Part shown: positions 55,075-64,000 of the stretch, piece by piece
How positions within the stretch are numbered: the stretch's first letter is position 1
How the letters are laid out: every line of letters starts with the position of its first letter
Source: Corinectria fuckeliana
Taxonomy: Eukaryota > Ascomycota > Sordariomycetes > Hypocreales > Nectriaceae
DNA length: 64,000 nt
Assembly (NCBI GenBank): GCA_019137255.1
Contig: WPDH01000004.1
Location: 558,001-622,000 of the forward strand
Direction of reading: 5' to 3'
Made by a program: the position numbers and the translations under genes
Notes under the pieces: generated by a model
The model's input: the letters and a program-made list of their open reading frames with translations, nothing else
Told to the model about the DNA's origin: nothing
Databases searched by the model: none

Positions 55075-55771
55075 GATCAACAGGATCATCATCATTGGTG
55101 TATTGGCTATGCATTTCGCTGGGACTGCGGATAGGGATTCGGTTGCTGGGTTTCGTTTGGGTAACTATTGATATGAATTAGGGCGTAGACTCTTGACATT
55201 TCTTGTCGTCGTGGTCATTGCGTCGTACCTGGTGACACTTGGGTCGCTGGGGCTGTATGCATTTCTCTATCTAGTGGATGTGCTTGCTCTCATCCCAATA
55301 AGAATACATTTCTGTGTATCAATTTCAAGTTTAGTAACTTACCGTGATTTTTTAAATGCCGAGGTACCTATTGGGGTCAATTAACGGAGTTGTGCCTGCT
55401 ACTATTTATCTGCAGCTTGGGGGGGGAGGGGGGGGGGGAGGTTGTTGAACTGACAGTTCCTTCCATCTTGAGAGGGTTGGCAAAGCGTCCTTCCTCCTGC
55501 GGGGAGTCTTACCAGGACGATCAAGGCACCGACCTCTGGAACTTTCCACCCAAGACTTCACTTTCGTCGCGCCAACTTTCATGAACTGCAAACAATTTCA
55601 TCGCTTCATCGCCAATCGTCTTAGCCTTTGGTTAGCTTCCCTTCACCATACAACTGTCCTGCCCATTTACCATACAACTTCTTTGGCATCCCGCAAACCC
55701 GAATTGGCCGCGCTTCTTTCCTGTAGTGTTCTGGCTCGGAGTTAGCAAGCCACGACCGTCGTCGGTTGGAG
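55075..55771. other. Spacer between protease and unknown gene
   Basis: 697 bp with the protease 3' flank (AT-rich to about 55390), a G-run (55421-55440) and the upstream region of the 1036-residue gene. No gene seen. Confidence 0.6.
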
Positions 55772-58700
55772 ATGCTCCGTCGCAACAGCTCCCGAAACAA
55801 GCAACGCCGCCCACTCAGTCGCAGCAAGTCCACCAGCTCCATTGTGCCGAGTTCTATCCACCTCCTTGAAGGCATCGATCCCGTTTCCGCCGAGCGAGAC
55901 GCGCACATTGCCGCTGTGTTGTCCTATACACGGGCCCAGAGCAGGCATTCACAGGACATGGCAGCCATCCCCCGAGACCCGGCGAGCTTTTCTCCCGACA
56001 GGAGCTATGGGGCACCCAGCTCGGCGGGAAATGGCTTAGACCGGAGCCAGAGCACGAGGAGTAGGCAAGGCGGCTCAGTAAGTGCTTCGGGCGTCAGGCG
56101 ACAGCAGAGTGTACGGTTTGCTGGGCCATCTGCCCGACCCCGAAGGACCTTGGCATCAAGGGCGAGCGAGAACCAAGGGCCATCTGAGACCGACAACTCG
56201 ACCCTCCGTATCCTTGGAAATGTGGACAATAGACCTACCTCGTCGCTGTCCTATTCCAGGAGAAGGCCCGACCCTCATGCCCTGACAAGACGCTATCTCG
56301 ACTCCCTCCAAGCCCAGGAAGAATGCTACACCCCTGAGGATGACATTGACTCGGTGCCTTCGTCCTTTCGAAGGCTGCGCAAGTCAAAGTCCATGTTCTC
56401 TACCTCCAATCCCCTCAAGTCAGGGTACTCCTTCAACAACGGTACTCCCGATGGGGTCATTTCGCAGCCCGTCAACTCTAGCGCTGCGGCCTTGAAGAAG
56501 GAGAACAACCCTTTGTCAACAGGCCGCATACCTCGACCTTCAACGTCATTGAGCGTGCTGAAGAGTCGCCATCCTATCACGGCCTCTCGTTCAAGCAGCC
56601 GCGTTGAAAACGACCTTGCTGTCCAGTTGGCTCGAGAGAAATTCCGGGAACAAGTGGAAGAGCAATCGCGCTTGAAATCTCATCCATCCATGCTCTTCAG
56701 GTCGAGGAACAAGCGGAGCGAAAGCTCCATGGGATTTCGGAAATCTCTACGCAACAGCAGCAATACTAGCACAGCCTTGTCTTCGACATTCTCTACTCAT
56801 AGCCTGTCCATCGCCAAGCAGCCTGGTCTTCGGAAGACAGCCCGAAAAGTATCCAAGACGCTGAGAACCAAGATTAAAGGGTTGTTTACCCGACCCAAAA
56901 GCGCAGCAGGCCCTGAGGTTCAAGTTGATGACGAGCGCCTGTACGAATCAGACGGCGAGAGCTGCCTGCACTTGGACGACGACCTGACTCATCAAGAGGC
57001 ATCAATGTTCCGAGTCCCTTCACACGTTCCATCTTTACACGCAGTTCCCTCCCATCAAGAGATGAGGTCACGAAAAGGGAGTGTCGAGAGTGTCAACAGC
57101 GCTGAACAAGAGATTCAGGACGACAAATCTCGGGTCACTAGCTGGACGAACTCCATTACCAACACTGCTTCGAGCGTGGGCGATTGGGAACGTCAACGCC
57201 TATCGATTATCAAGGAGAATGGAGCACATTTTCCGACATTTCCTCGTACTGTGAACCAACCTGGAACTTTGGGACAAGGGAAAGGGCTCTCTCCTGTTGA
57301 CAGTCAGCGTGTGTACTCTGCGCTCATGAAGAAAATGCAGGAGGCCAAACGGCAAGAAGACGCATTGAAGACCCAAAGTCTCAATCAAACGAAGCTGCAT
57401 GGAGTCGTGCCAGAACGGATCAGTTCAGGTGAGGGATGGGCGCCATCAACTATCCGATGTGTACAGGCTCATGACGATGTCTTCGCGGATCAAGAGAGCA
57501 CTTTAGTGGCCAATGATTGCTCTAAATACGAGCAAGACGCAAGTTCTCCTCAAAACCTCCTACCAATACCGGTAGAAGTAGCTCAGAGGCCTCAATCAAC
57601 AACAGGAAACGTCAAATCAATATCGCCAGAAAGACGCGTGCTCGATCCACTAACGCTAACACACAGGAGCTCGGCTTTCTTCGCAAGTCCGACCTGTCAT
57701 CTATTCCGTACAGCAAGTCCGTATCGTCGTGCCTTGCGAGAGAGCATGGACACTTCCGAAGAGCAGGAACAGCCTGACCTGAGTGGATCGAAGTATTTGA
57801 AGTCTCTGTCTGCGATCAGTCTCCCGACCCGTCGGTCCAGCAGCGCGGGGTCTGATGGAGACCCTCGAATAGCCTACGCAGAAAGCATATACTCGTGTGC
57901 GACAGACGACACTAAGACGGGCTTACCCCGGAATTCACCCCCGACGTTCGAGAGCCATGGGGCTGCAACAATATTTGTCGACGAACCAAACTACAAGCCG
58001 ACCGCTCAGCATCGACGAGAGATTTCCACTGCTAGCTCGGTGGAGTGGAAGACATGGCTCAGCGCGAATGTGTCCAAGCTGGAGTCGCCGAGCACGCCGT
58101 CAAAGACTCATATTGAGGCCGGGGCATTAGATGTTCTTCCAAGACTAGGGCACATCAGAGAAGGGGCAGAGATCGATTCACCTAAAGAAGTTCTAGGACC
58201 AGACAAACGTGAATCTGCCGAATCAACTCCTCGAAATCCTTTAAGTCCCATGGAAGGAAACGCCCGTTCAAATTCGGACGCGATAATATCCCGGGGCATT
58301 TTCGAAAAGACCACACAAGCCCGTGATGAGAATGAGGCTCCTGTGGCTGTTTACGGCCCAGAATCGTGGAGCGACTGGCCTCCAATCCCCACTCGGAACC
58401 GACTTCGAAGTGTTCCCTCGTTTCCGATGGCCAGTGGCGACCCCGACATTAAGACCCCCGGTGCAGCAGCAACAGAGATCCCTCGCATACGATCGTTGAA
58501 TACCATCGGCCGTCTCAATTCCTCCCAGGATGAAGCGATAAAGAAGCGTCGCACACGGCCACGGGTCACAGGATGGCATAGTTCGCCAACACAGTCAAGC
58601 CCAGGAGTAACCGGCGCGGCGAAGCAAGATTTCCCGAATACTGCGACAGGGTCGCCAGTACAGAGATCGGGCTGGAACTCAAGCCACTCAACACCAAAGT

Positions 58701-58882
58701 CGTGGAGGGGACTCGATGAGAAAGGTGACAGCTCTGAAGATACCGAGCTGATGGGCCAGGATCTTGATGGCGAGGTGGTGGGAAGCAAGAGAATGGTGGA
58801 CATATTTCTGAACAGCCGGCGCAACAGGACGCATGGAACCTCTACTGGAGTGGGAATGGGGAGTTCACCGGCATTTCTATAA
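55772..58882 (+). CDS. Large Ser/Arg-rich fungal protein of unknown function
   Basis: A single exon of 1036 residues; the frame opens two codons earlier (TTG), but the first ATG is 55772. The N-terminus MLRRNSSRNKQRRPLSRSKSTSSI followed by EGIDPVSAERDAHIAAVLSYTRAQ is the type of start I associate with an uncharacterised Sordariomycete family. The protein is mostly polar and probably disordered, with many Ser-Pro and Arg-x-x-Ser sites, yet it has islands of likely structure: a basic segment around 360-380 (GLRKTARKVSKTLRTKIKGLFTRPKSA) and the C-terminal GSKRMVDIFLNSRRNR. Helices around VEEQSRLKSHP and VYSALMKKMQEAKRQEDAL may be coiled coils. Repeated basic/Ser motifs suggest a phosphoprotein tied to membranes or the cytoskeleton, but that is only an inference. 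No intron, neighbours unrelated. Confidence 0.8.
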   Translation: MLRRNSSRNKQRRPLSRSKSTSSIVPSSIHLLEGIDPVSAERDAHIAAVLSYTRAQSRHSQDMAAIPRDPASFSPDRSYGAPSSAGNGLDRSQSTRSRQGGSVSASGVRRQQSVRFAGPSARPRRTLASRASENQGPSETDNSTLRILGNVDNRPTSSLSYSRRRPDPHALTRRYLDSLQAQEECYTPEDDIDSVPSSFRRLRKSKSMFSTSNPLKSGYSFNNGTPDGVISQPVNSSAAALKKENNPLSTGRIPRPSTSLSVLKSRHPITASRSSSRVENDLAVQLAREKFREQVEEQSRLKSHPSMLFRSRNKRSESSMGFRKSLRNSSNTSTALSSTFSTHSLSIAKQPGLRKTARKVSKTLRTKIKGLFTRPKSAAGPEVQVDDERLYESDGESCLHLDDDLTHQEASMFRVPSHVPSLHAVPSHQEMRSRKGSVESVNSAEQEIQDDKSRVTSWTNSITNTASSVGDWERQRLSIIKENGAHFPTFPRTVNQPGTLGQGKGLSPVDSQRVYSALMKKMQEAKRQEDALKTQSLNQTKLHGVVPERISSGEGWAPSTIRCVQAHDDVFADQESTLVANDCSKYEQDASSPQNLLPIPVEVAQRPQSTTGNVKSISPERRVLDPLTLTHRSSAFFASPTCHLFRTASPYRRALRESMDTSEEQEQPDLSGSKYLKSLSAISLPTRRSSSAGSDGDPRIAYAESIYSCATDDTKTGLPRNSPPTFESHGAATIFVDEPNYKPTAQHRREISTASSVEWKTWLSANVSKLESPSTPSKTHIEAGALDVLPRLGHIREGAEIDSPKEVLGPDKRESAESTPRNPLSPMEGNARSNSDAIISRGIFEKTTQARDENEAPVAVYGPESWSDWPPIPTRNRLRSVPSFPMASGDPDIKTPGAAATEIPRIRSLNTIGRLNSSQDEAIKKRRTRPRVTGWHSSPTQSSPGVTGAAKQDFPNTATGSPVQRSGWNSSHSTPKSWRGLDEKGDSSEDTELMGQDLDGEVVGSKRMVDIFLNSRRNRTHGTSTGVGMGSSPAFL

Positions 58883-59276
58883 TCGTATTGTCTTGACACG
58901 GGAACATGTATTATTATACGAGCCGGCGCAAACATCCCCATGTTTAATGAGTACGTTGAGGAAGACCCTGGCTTGAGTAGCCACTGGGTACATAATATTG
59001 TATATATTTTATGATGAGTCGAGGGCACAGCTGTCGCAAGAAGGTGAATGCTGGAATCAGAATTAGATGGACCAGATAGACGTTTGTAAATAGCCATAGG
59101 CCAATCGCAGCCGCGGTGTTCGTGTCTTGGAGTCGCTGTAGTTGTTGAGATAGAGCGACAGAGCGAGGGAACGGATCACGAAAAGGTCGAATAGCAGTTT
59201 GAGCTTAAGGTGGGAATTGTACGCCCGCAATTCTAATAATACTTATACACAAAACCCATAGACGCCGGCTAATAAT
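58883..59276. other. Convergent 3' spacer
   Basis: 394 bp between two convergent stop codons, AT-rich around 58985-59015 and 59220-59250. No other feature. Confidence 0.6.
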
Positions 59277-61037
59277 TCACTTCGAGTGCTGGGGGCTTAC
59301 ATGAACCTCCCAGTGTTTCCCCATGTCTTCTGGGAAACTCTTCTTCCTCTCATCATTCACCCATTTGCCGTACTTTTCGTGCGTCGTCTCTTCCCGCAGC
59401 ACGCCCGTCGCCTCGCCTCTCTCTAGGTAGTTGAAGAAGTCTAACGACACCTTGACATACTCGTCCAGCGCTTCCCGTACGGGCATCGTGGTCCCCGTGA
59501 CCAACTTCAGCAGAAGCGGCTGCAGCAGCGGAGCATCAGTGACGCTTGGGTGCGTCGTGCCCAGGCTGGTGAGGAACCACGAGGCGCCGACGTGGTCGGC
59601 TACGCCGCGGACCAAATTGCGCACGGCATCGAAGTGCGGGCGGCCGAAGAAGATGCTGTGCTTGCGAGACCACGAGCTGGAGTGCACAACGAGGATGGGC
59701 ACGGGGACGTCGTGGTTGAGCGGGCCGCTGGACTTTCCGGGGTCGAGGATGATGCCGCCAATGGCCGGGTTGGCCGTCGTGTTCGCGGTCTTGAGGGCCT
59801 GGAGCGCGCCGGTTGCCCCGTACGAGTGGCCGCTGATGGTTAGGTGGTCGAGATCGAGGCGGTTGGCCCAGGCGGCGAGGGCGTGGCCTTCGGATCGCGA
59901 GTTGAGGCGGAAGACGTTGTCGAAGCCGCGACCCTCGCCGATGTCGTGGAGGGTGCGGATGGTGGCAAAGATCTCGGCGTCGCGGAAGGCCAGCTGCTCC
60001 TCCTTCATCTTGGCCGTGGTCATGGGCGGGTCGGACTCGAGGTCGCTCTCGCGCAGGAGGAGGACGCGGCGGTCCATCTTGTTCTTGACCTTGACGAGGG
60101 ACCCGGGACAGCTGCCGTCGCGGTGCTCCATGGCGGCGACGACGTAGCCGCGGCTGGCGAGCTCGCCCAGGTAGTGGGTGTAGTCGGTGCGGGAGCTGGC
60201 CATGCCGTGCGAGAAGATCATGACGGGGAACTTGTCGTTGTCGTCGTCGCCGCCCTCGGCCCCGAGCAGCGGCACGTCGACCTTGGCGGGGATGCTGACG
60301 CCGCCGGCCAGCAGCCACAGCGCAAAGGTGAAGACGGGCCGGACGACGAAGTTGTCGACGTGGGCGATGCGCGCAAGGCCCTCGGCCGTCAGGCTGACGG
60401 GCCGCGGGACCCACGGGTGGCGGCCCTTGCTGGAGCGGACGCCCTTGGCGGCGGGATAGTACAGCGTGAACAGCACCGTCTGCACTTCGAAGGCCGGGCC
60501 GCGCGAGTCCCGCAGCAGCGTGTCGGAGATGCGGACGGGCTTGTCCAGCGGGATCTCGACGTCGACGGCGCCGACGGCGTGCGGGCCCGAGTACGCCGGC
60601 AGCGCCGACGAGAAGAACGGCTGCCAGGTGAGGACGCAGTAGGCGACGTACAGGCCGGCGGCGGCGCAGACCAGGTAGCGCCAGGTGAGGCGCGGGCGCA
60701 CCAGGGTCCGGAGGCGGGACGCGAGCGCCCTGAGCAGCGGCGACGAGGAGACGCGGAGCCAGAGGCGCGACTGCGAGCAGACCGAGAGCCACCGCCACCG
60801 GCGGGAGCGGCCTGAGAGCCATCGCGGCGTGGGCGTGGGCGTGACGTGCTGGTGGCTCGGCGTCATGGTGAGCGGCAGGTCGGGGTCCGAGGAGGAGGCG
60901 AACAACAAGCCGGAGGCCTCATCGAGCCCGTCGTGGTCATCGTCGTCGTCGCCGCCGTCGCTGTCGGTGATGCTATCGAAGGAATTCAGCTCCAGGTCGT
61001 CGTCGTCCTCGTGATACCGCTCCTGATGGGCCTGCAT
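59277..61037 (-). CDS. PAF-acetylhydrolase-like lipase with N-terminal membrane anchor
   Basis: A single exon of 586 residues. An acidic N-terminal arm (about 10-40, Asp/Glu-rich) and an Arg/Trp-rich stretch (72-110) precede one predicted membrane segment (about 121-138, YLVCAAAGLYVAYCVLTW); the rest is an alpha/beta-hydrolase of the platelet-activating-factor acetylhydrolase isoform II/plasma type. The nucleophile elbow is GHSYGA with Ser405; the Asp is likely in GGIILDPGK and the His in LGTTHPSVTD. FPVMIFSHGMASSRTDY provides the oxyanion region. Characterised relatives hydrolyse short or oxidised acyl chains at the sn-2 position of phospholipids. The anchor and acidic cytosolic arm suggest a type II membrane protein of the secretory pathway; that location is an inference. 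Very high GC3 creates two long shadow ORFs. Confidence 0.9.
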   Translation of the reverse strand: MQAHQERYHEDDDDLELNSFDSITDSDGGDDDDDHDGLDEASGLLFASSSDPDLPLTMTPSHQHVTPTPTPRWLSGRSRRWRWLSVCSQSRLWLRVSSSPLLRALASRLRTLVRPRLTWRYLVCAAAGLYVAYCVLTWQPFFSSALPAYSGPHAVGAVDVEIPLDKPVRISDTLLRDSRGPAFEVQTVLFTLYYPAAKGVRSSKGRHPWVPRPVSLTAEGLARIAHVDNFVVRPVFTFALWLLAGGVSIPAKVDVPLLGAEGGDDDNDKFPVMIFSHGMASSRTDYTHYLGELASRGYVVAAMEHRDGSCPGSLVKVKNKMDRRVLLLRESDLESDPPMTTAKMKEEQLAFRDAEIFATIRTLHDIGEGRGFDNVFRLNSRSEGHALAAWANRLDLDHLTISGHSYGATGALQALKTANTTANPAIGGIILDPGKSSGPLNHDVPVPILVVHSSSWSRKHSIFFGRPHFDAVRNLVRGVADHVGASWFLTSLGTTHPSVTDAPLLQPLLLKLVTGTTMPVREALDEYVKVSLDFFNYLERGEATGVLREETTHEKYGKWVNDERKKSFPEDMGKHWEVHVSPQHSK

Positions 61038-63158
61038 CGCGGGCAGAGGGAGAGGCTAAGTATGCGGTGCATATAGGTGGTTGTGAGGGCCGCGGTGGTG
61101 GATTGAAGCAAGTGGTGGCGGGAGTGGGACTGACGTCAAGTTTAGTGAGGTTAGCGGGCGGCTGTGGTGAGCGAGGGCGCTGTTGCCGGGAGCCGCGGGG
61201 TGGAACGGTTTTAGCGCACGCACGTACGCACGCACTGGGCTGTGCTGGCTTATCAGTGTCGGGTTCGCTGAAGCGGAATACGAGTAACCGTACCTAAGTA
61301 GGTATACTTAACCATGGAGGCCACGCGTACATTACGATGAAGCCAAGGCAAGCTCTTACTCGTGTTGGATCCCACTGATTGTTTCTCGTTTCGACTTGAG
61401 GGTACAAGTAAGTACACGTGGATCAACGTAGACTAAGGTCTAGCTTAGCCCAGCCTGTTAAACCCTGCCGTCACTCTACTTTAGGGGGGGGTTCAGAGCC
61501 TCAAAACCTTACTCAGGTACAGAGCTGCCCGGGGTTGGAGAACAAGTAACACGATAGTCAGTCTGCGATTGTAATTCGCAGCTGCATTCCGCCAGCACTG
61601 CAATACGCAATACGTACTGTTATTGAAGATGGGAACCCGCTTTATTTTCCGATGCCGAGCCTGATTTTCGTCCTTTGTCGGGGTTCCGACGACCTGCTTT
61701 GTTAGGACAGCCACAGCTATCCGGCATGCGGGCTGCTCGCCCCAACATGACTACTGCAAGACGCTATGAACTGAGACTAGATAGCACTTCATCCGAGGAG
61801 GACCTTCTGACTCTGTTCTTCTCCGAGCCTACCCTGGCTCGGGTAAACGATTCCTTTTCAGCTGTCCAGGTTTACAGTCACCAGTATGTTCGGCTCCCCA
61901 ACCCTTGCAGCAGGAACCCTAACGGATGGCTGAATATCGTTTTTCTTACAGGCCTCTCTTGAGTGAGCTCGGTGTCTGGTACAGGCCAGCACTGCCTAGG
62001 AACAAGTTGGTCGATACGTGGTGTGGTTTTGGCTAAGCTTGCGTTTGGAAGCTGGGATGCTGCTTGGAGTGCTGCTGGTTGCTTTGTTGCACTTGTATTT
62101 GTATGTCAATTAGGCAGATTCGTCGGCATCTTGTTTTAACAACGCTCACTTGACCCTAACCCCTCCAGCCTAGAAAAGCTTGTTGTGGGCTAGCAGATCA
62201 TGCGTTTGAATAAACATTATCAAGCATTAAATATGGTATGCATTTTCCTAGCTTAAGAGTAAATCAGTTGCGCTTAAAATAGGTGGGTGGTGGGTTTCGG
62301 AGGTAGAGGAAGTGGAAAGGAGTGGGATACTTTTAGAGGTTGCTGTCTTTGGAGTCCCTCTGATGGCAACAATTGTACGAGTCCCTAAAAGTAAGCACAG
62401 GAAAGTATCGAGTATTCCCTGTATTTACATATATCCCCTGAAGAAGCATGCGATGTCCTGCCGGGCGAGTCTTGTCTGTCGAGTAAAGGCCCCTTTTTGG
62501 TGTTGTCCTTGTTCGAATTGATATGTTATTAATAGTATCTTGCTCTTGTCTTGTCGCACCTCAAGATGCCCGGTGACGATCGCATTCATTATCAAAATCA
62601 GGATCGATATAGAAGGACAGACAGCTTTAGACAAGTACTTAACCTAATCAGTGCACTTTCTGCAAATAACCCCAGGGCAAGAGAAGAGGCCAAGGAATAT
62701 GATGGCCAATGAAGAATCTCATCCCCCAACCAGGTGGAGCTATTTATTTGCGCCGTGGATTGTGCTGGTTTGATGAAGTATGGAGACATGCTTGGTGATA
62801 CAATGGCATTAGGGTATGGATTAGAAGTAAGACTGGTACCTCATGTCCATCATAATTACGGAGTACTTGCGGATACTAGGAATTTTGGTATAAATATCTG
62901 GTATTTAGTCTGGCTATGTCACAGGGGCATTCGTTTCAAAACATGGGGGCGATCCTACAGCGCTCACGTCACTACTTAGGATGGAGCCTATGGGGGCACA
63001 GAGTCCAAGGTAAGCCACAGATACACCCACTGTATCTATCTATTTCTCGACTCTTATCTCGGCCGTCAGCTCTCTCTCGGTTCATATACAAATGAATAAA
63101 AACACCACCTCTACCAGGCATCGCAAACGTCGCGCATGTTTGGCCAAGCCCAGTGTCC
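61038..63158. other. Gene-free 2.1-kb interval between divergent genes
   Basis: Promoters of the PAF-acetylhydrolase-like gene (with CTTATC at 61249-61254) and of the GH47 gene. Sequence from about 62100 to 62950 is comparatively AT-rich. ORFs are below 100 codons without domains. A copy of TACGGAGTA lies at 62857-62865. Confidence 0.6.
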
Positions 63159-64000
63159 ATGATGCTGTCCCGCAACAGAACCTTGATCTGGGTCGGCGGC
63201 TTGATGTCGCTGATGCTCATCTTCCTCTGGACCAGCCGCCGTCCCAGCGTCGTCGTTCTGGAGCACGACCGCACCCGGCCCATCGACTCCTCGGCGTGGC
63301 GACAGAGCGGCGACGACACGTATCTCTGGAGGACCATTGGCACGCATTATCAGCCCGCCTCCGCTGTGCAGGCCTTGCCCACCGGCACTCCGCAGGCCTT
63401 CCCCAAGGTTCAGACCACCTTCGGCACCGAGACGACGTCTAAACGCCAGGCGCGGGAGAAGCGTCGGAATGTCGTCAAGAATGCTTTTCTCAGATGCTGG
63501 AACTCGTACAAAGCTCACGCCTGGATGGCCGACGAACTCACCCCCGTCGCTGGTGGGAGTCGCAACCCCTTTGGCGGCTGGGCCGCGACCCTCGTCGACT
63601 CGCTCGACACGCTCTGGATCATGGACTTGAAGACGGAATTCGCCGAGGCCGTGGACGCAATTGGTGCCGTTGATTTCACCAAGACCGAAATGCCCGAGAT
63701 CAACACCTTCGAGACCTCCATCCGCTACCTGGGCGCCTTCCTCGCCGCCTTTGACCTCAGCGGCGACGTCCGTCTGCTGCACAAGGCCGCCGAGGTTGGT
63801 GAATTGCTCTACACGGCCTTCGACACGCCTAACCGCATGCCCATCACGCGCTGGGACCTCCATGCTGCTGCGCGAGGCGAGAAGCAGGAAGCCGGCGCCG
63901 GCGTTCTCGTGGCCGAGATTGGCAGCTTTTCCGTGGAATTCACCCGCCTCTCGCAGCTGACGGGGGACCCAAAGTGGTTCGACGCCAGTCAGCGCATCAC
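63159..64000 (+). CDS. GH47 mannosyl-oligosaccharide 1,2-alpha-mannosidase (N-terminal part; runs off the window)
   Basis: An uninterrupted frame from 63159 to the window end (280 codons) encodes the start of a class I alpha-mannosidase. Two adjacent ATG codons (63159 and 63162) begin a type II signal anchor (about residues 10-25, IWVGGLMSLMLIFLW) followed by an Arg-rich flank. GH47 signatures are present: RRNVVKNAFLRCWNSYKAHAW, GGWAATLVDSLDTLWIMDL, and INTFETSIRYLGAFLAAFDLSGD. The enzyme trims alpha-1,2-mannose from N-glycans in the ER or Golgi lumen and needs calcium; the catalytic acids and the Thr that binds calcium would lie beyond the window. The frame is absent from a start-to-stop list because no stop occurs before the edge. 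Upstream leader ends with GTGTCC before the ATG. Confidence 0.93.
   Translation, partial: MMLSRNRTLIWVGGLMSLMLIFLWTSRRPSVVVLEHDRTRPIDSSAWRQSGDDTYLWRTIGTHYQPASAVQALPTGTPQAFPKVQTTFGTETTSKRQAREKRRNVVKNAFLRCWNSYKAHAWMADELTPVAGGSRNPFGGWAATLVDSLDTLWIMDLKTEFAEAVDAIGAVDFTKTEMPEINTFETSIRYLGAFLAAFDLSGDVRLLHKAAEVGELLYTAFDTPNRMPITRWDLHAAARGEKQEAGAGVLVAEIGSFSVEFTRLSQLTGDPKWFDASQRI

Noticed and set aside
59536..60822. Long frames overlapping the PAF-acetylhydrolase gene on both strands (including 59844-60815 plus)
   Set aside because: Products are Arg/Pro or Val/Glu/Asp-rich shadows; the sense frame alone shows the catalytic elbow.

Overview
The window is nuclear DNA of a filamentous ascomycete (Pezizomycotina), most likely a Sordariomycete and plausibly a hypocrealean. 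Evidence: short spliceosomal introns (mostly 50-80 nt, GTAAGT-like donors, CTGAC/CTAAC-like branch sites), strong G/C preference at third codon positions, pyrimidine-rich leaders, and a gene set in which nearly every protein reads as a filamentous-fungal form (OTU-family otubain, csn2, isy1, wbp1, nuo9.5, a BEACH-WD40 giant, vacuolar protease B). I resolved 18 protein-coding genes (one runs off the right edge and is absent from a simple start-to-stop ORF list) and one intron-containing tRNA. Exon junctions were placed by frame continuity. Many long apparent ORFs have no ATG or are antisense shadows of GC3-rich genes.

Layout. 1-3.5 kb: gene-free, microsatellites and a C-tract with two unresolved bases. 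3.5-5.9 kb: otubain deubiquitinase (-). 5.9-13.7 kb: a 7.8-kb gene desert rich in short clustered repeats and strand-asymmetric purine tracts. 13.7-15.3 kb: COP9 signalosome subunit 2 (-). 15.7-17.5 kb: MFS transporter (-). 19.7-20.8 kb: secreted GH16 enzyme (+). 21.7-24.1 kb: OPT-family oligopeptide transporter (+). 24.4-26.2 kb: two different Nudix hydrolases facing each other with 48 bp between stops. 27.4-28.7 kb: conserved unknown membrane-anchored protein (-), divergent from a CysA-type serine O-acetyltransferase (+, 29.2-30.8 kb). 31.3-33.7 kb: proline/serine-rich unknown (-). 35.4 kb: tRNA-Leu(CAA). 36.9-37.6 kb: splicing factor ISY1 (-). 37.6-39.6 kb: gene-free with an unusual cluster of minisatellites. 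39.6-41.2 kb: OST48/WBP1 (-), divergent from NUO9.5 (+). 42.6-50.7 kb: 2613-residue BEACH-WD40 protein (-). 50.7-53.4 kb: gene-free. 53.4-55.1 kb: vacuolar subtilase (+). 55.8-58.9 kb: 1036-residue unknown (+). 59.3-61.0 kb: PAF-acetylhydrolase-like enzyme (-). 63.2 kb to the edge: GH47 alpha-mannosidase (+).

Functionally this is ordinary housekeeping territory: ubiquitin/NEDD8 control (otubain, CSN2), secretory-pathway N-glycosylation (OST48, GH47), vacuolar/lysosomal traffic and proteolysis (BEACH protein, protease B), nutrient uptake and sulfur assimilation (OPT, MFS, CysA). I see no secondary-metabolite cluster, no intact transposon and no obvious new multi-gene system. The items most worth a second look are two GC-AG introns, a one-codon first exon, the convergent Nudix pair with a possible dual-targeting start, three conserved-looking unknown proteins, the repeat cluster at 38.4-38.8 kb, and a recurrent intergenic 9-mer TACTYCGTA.
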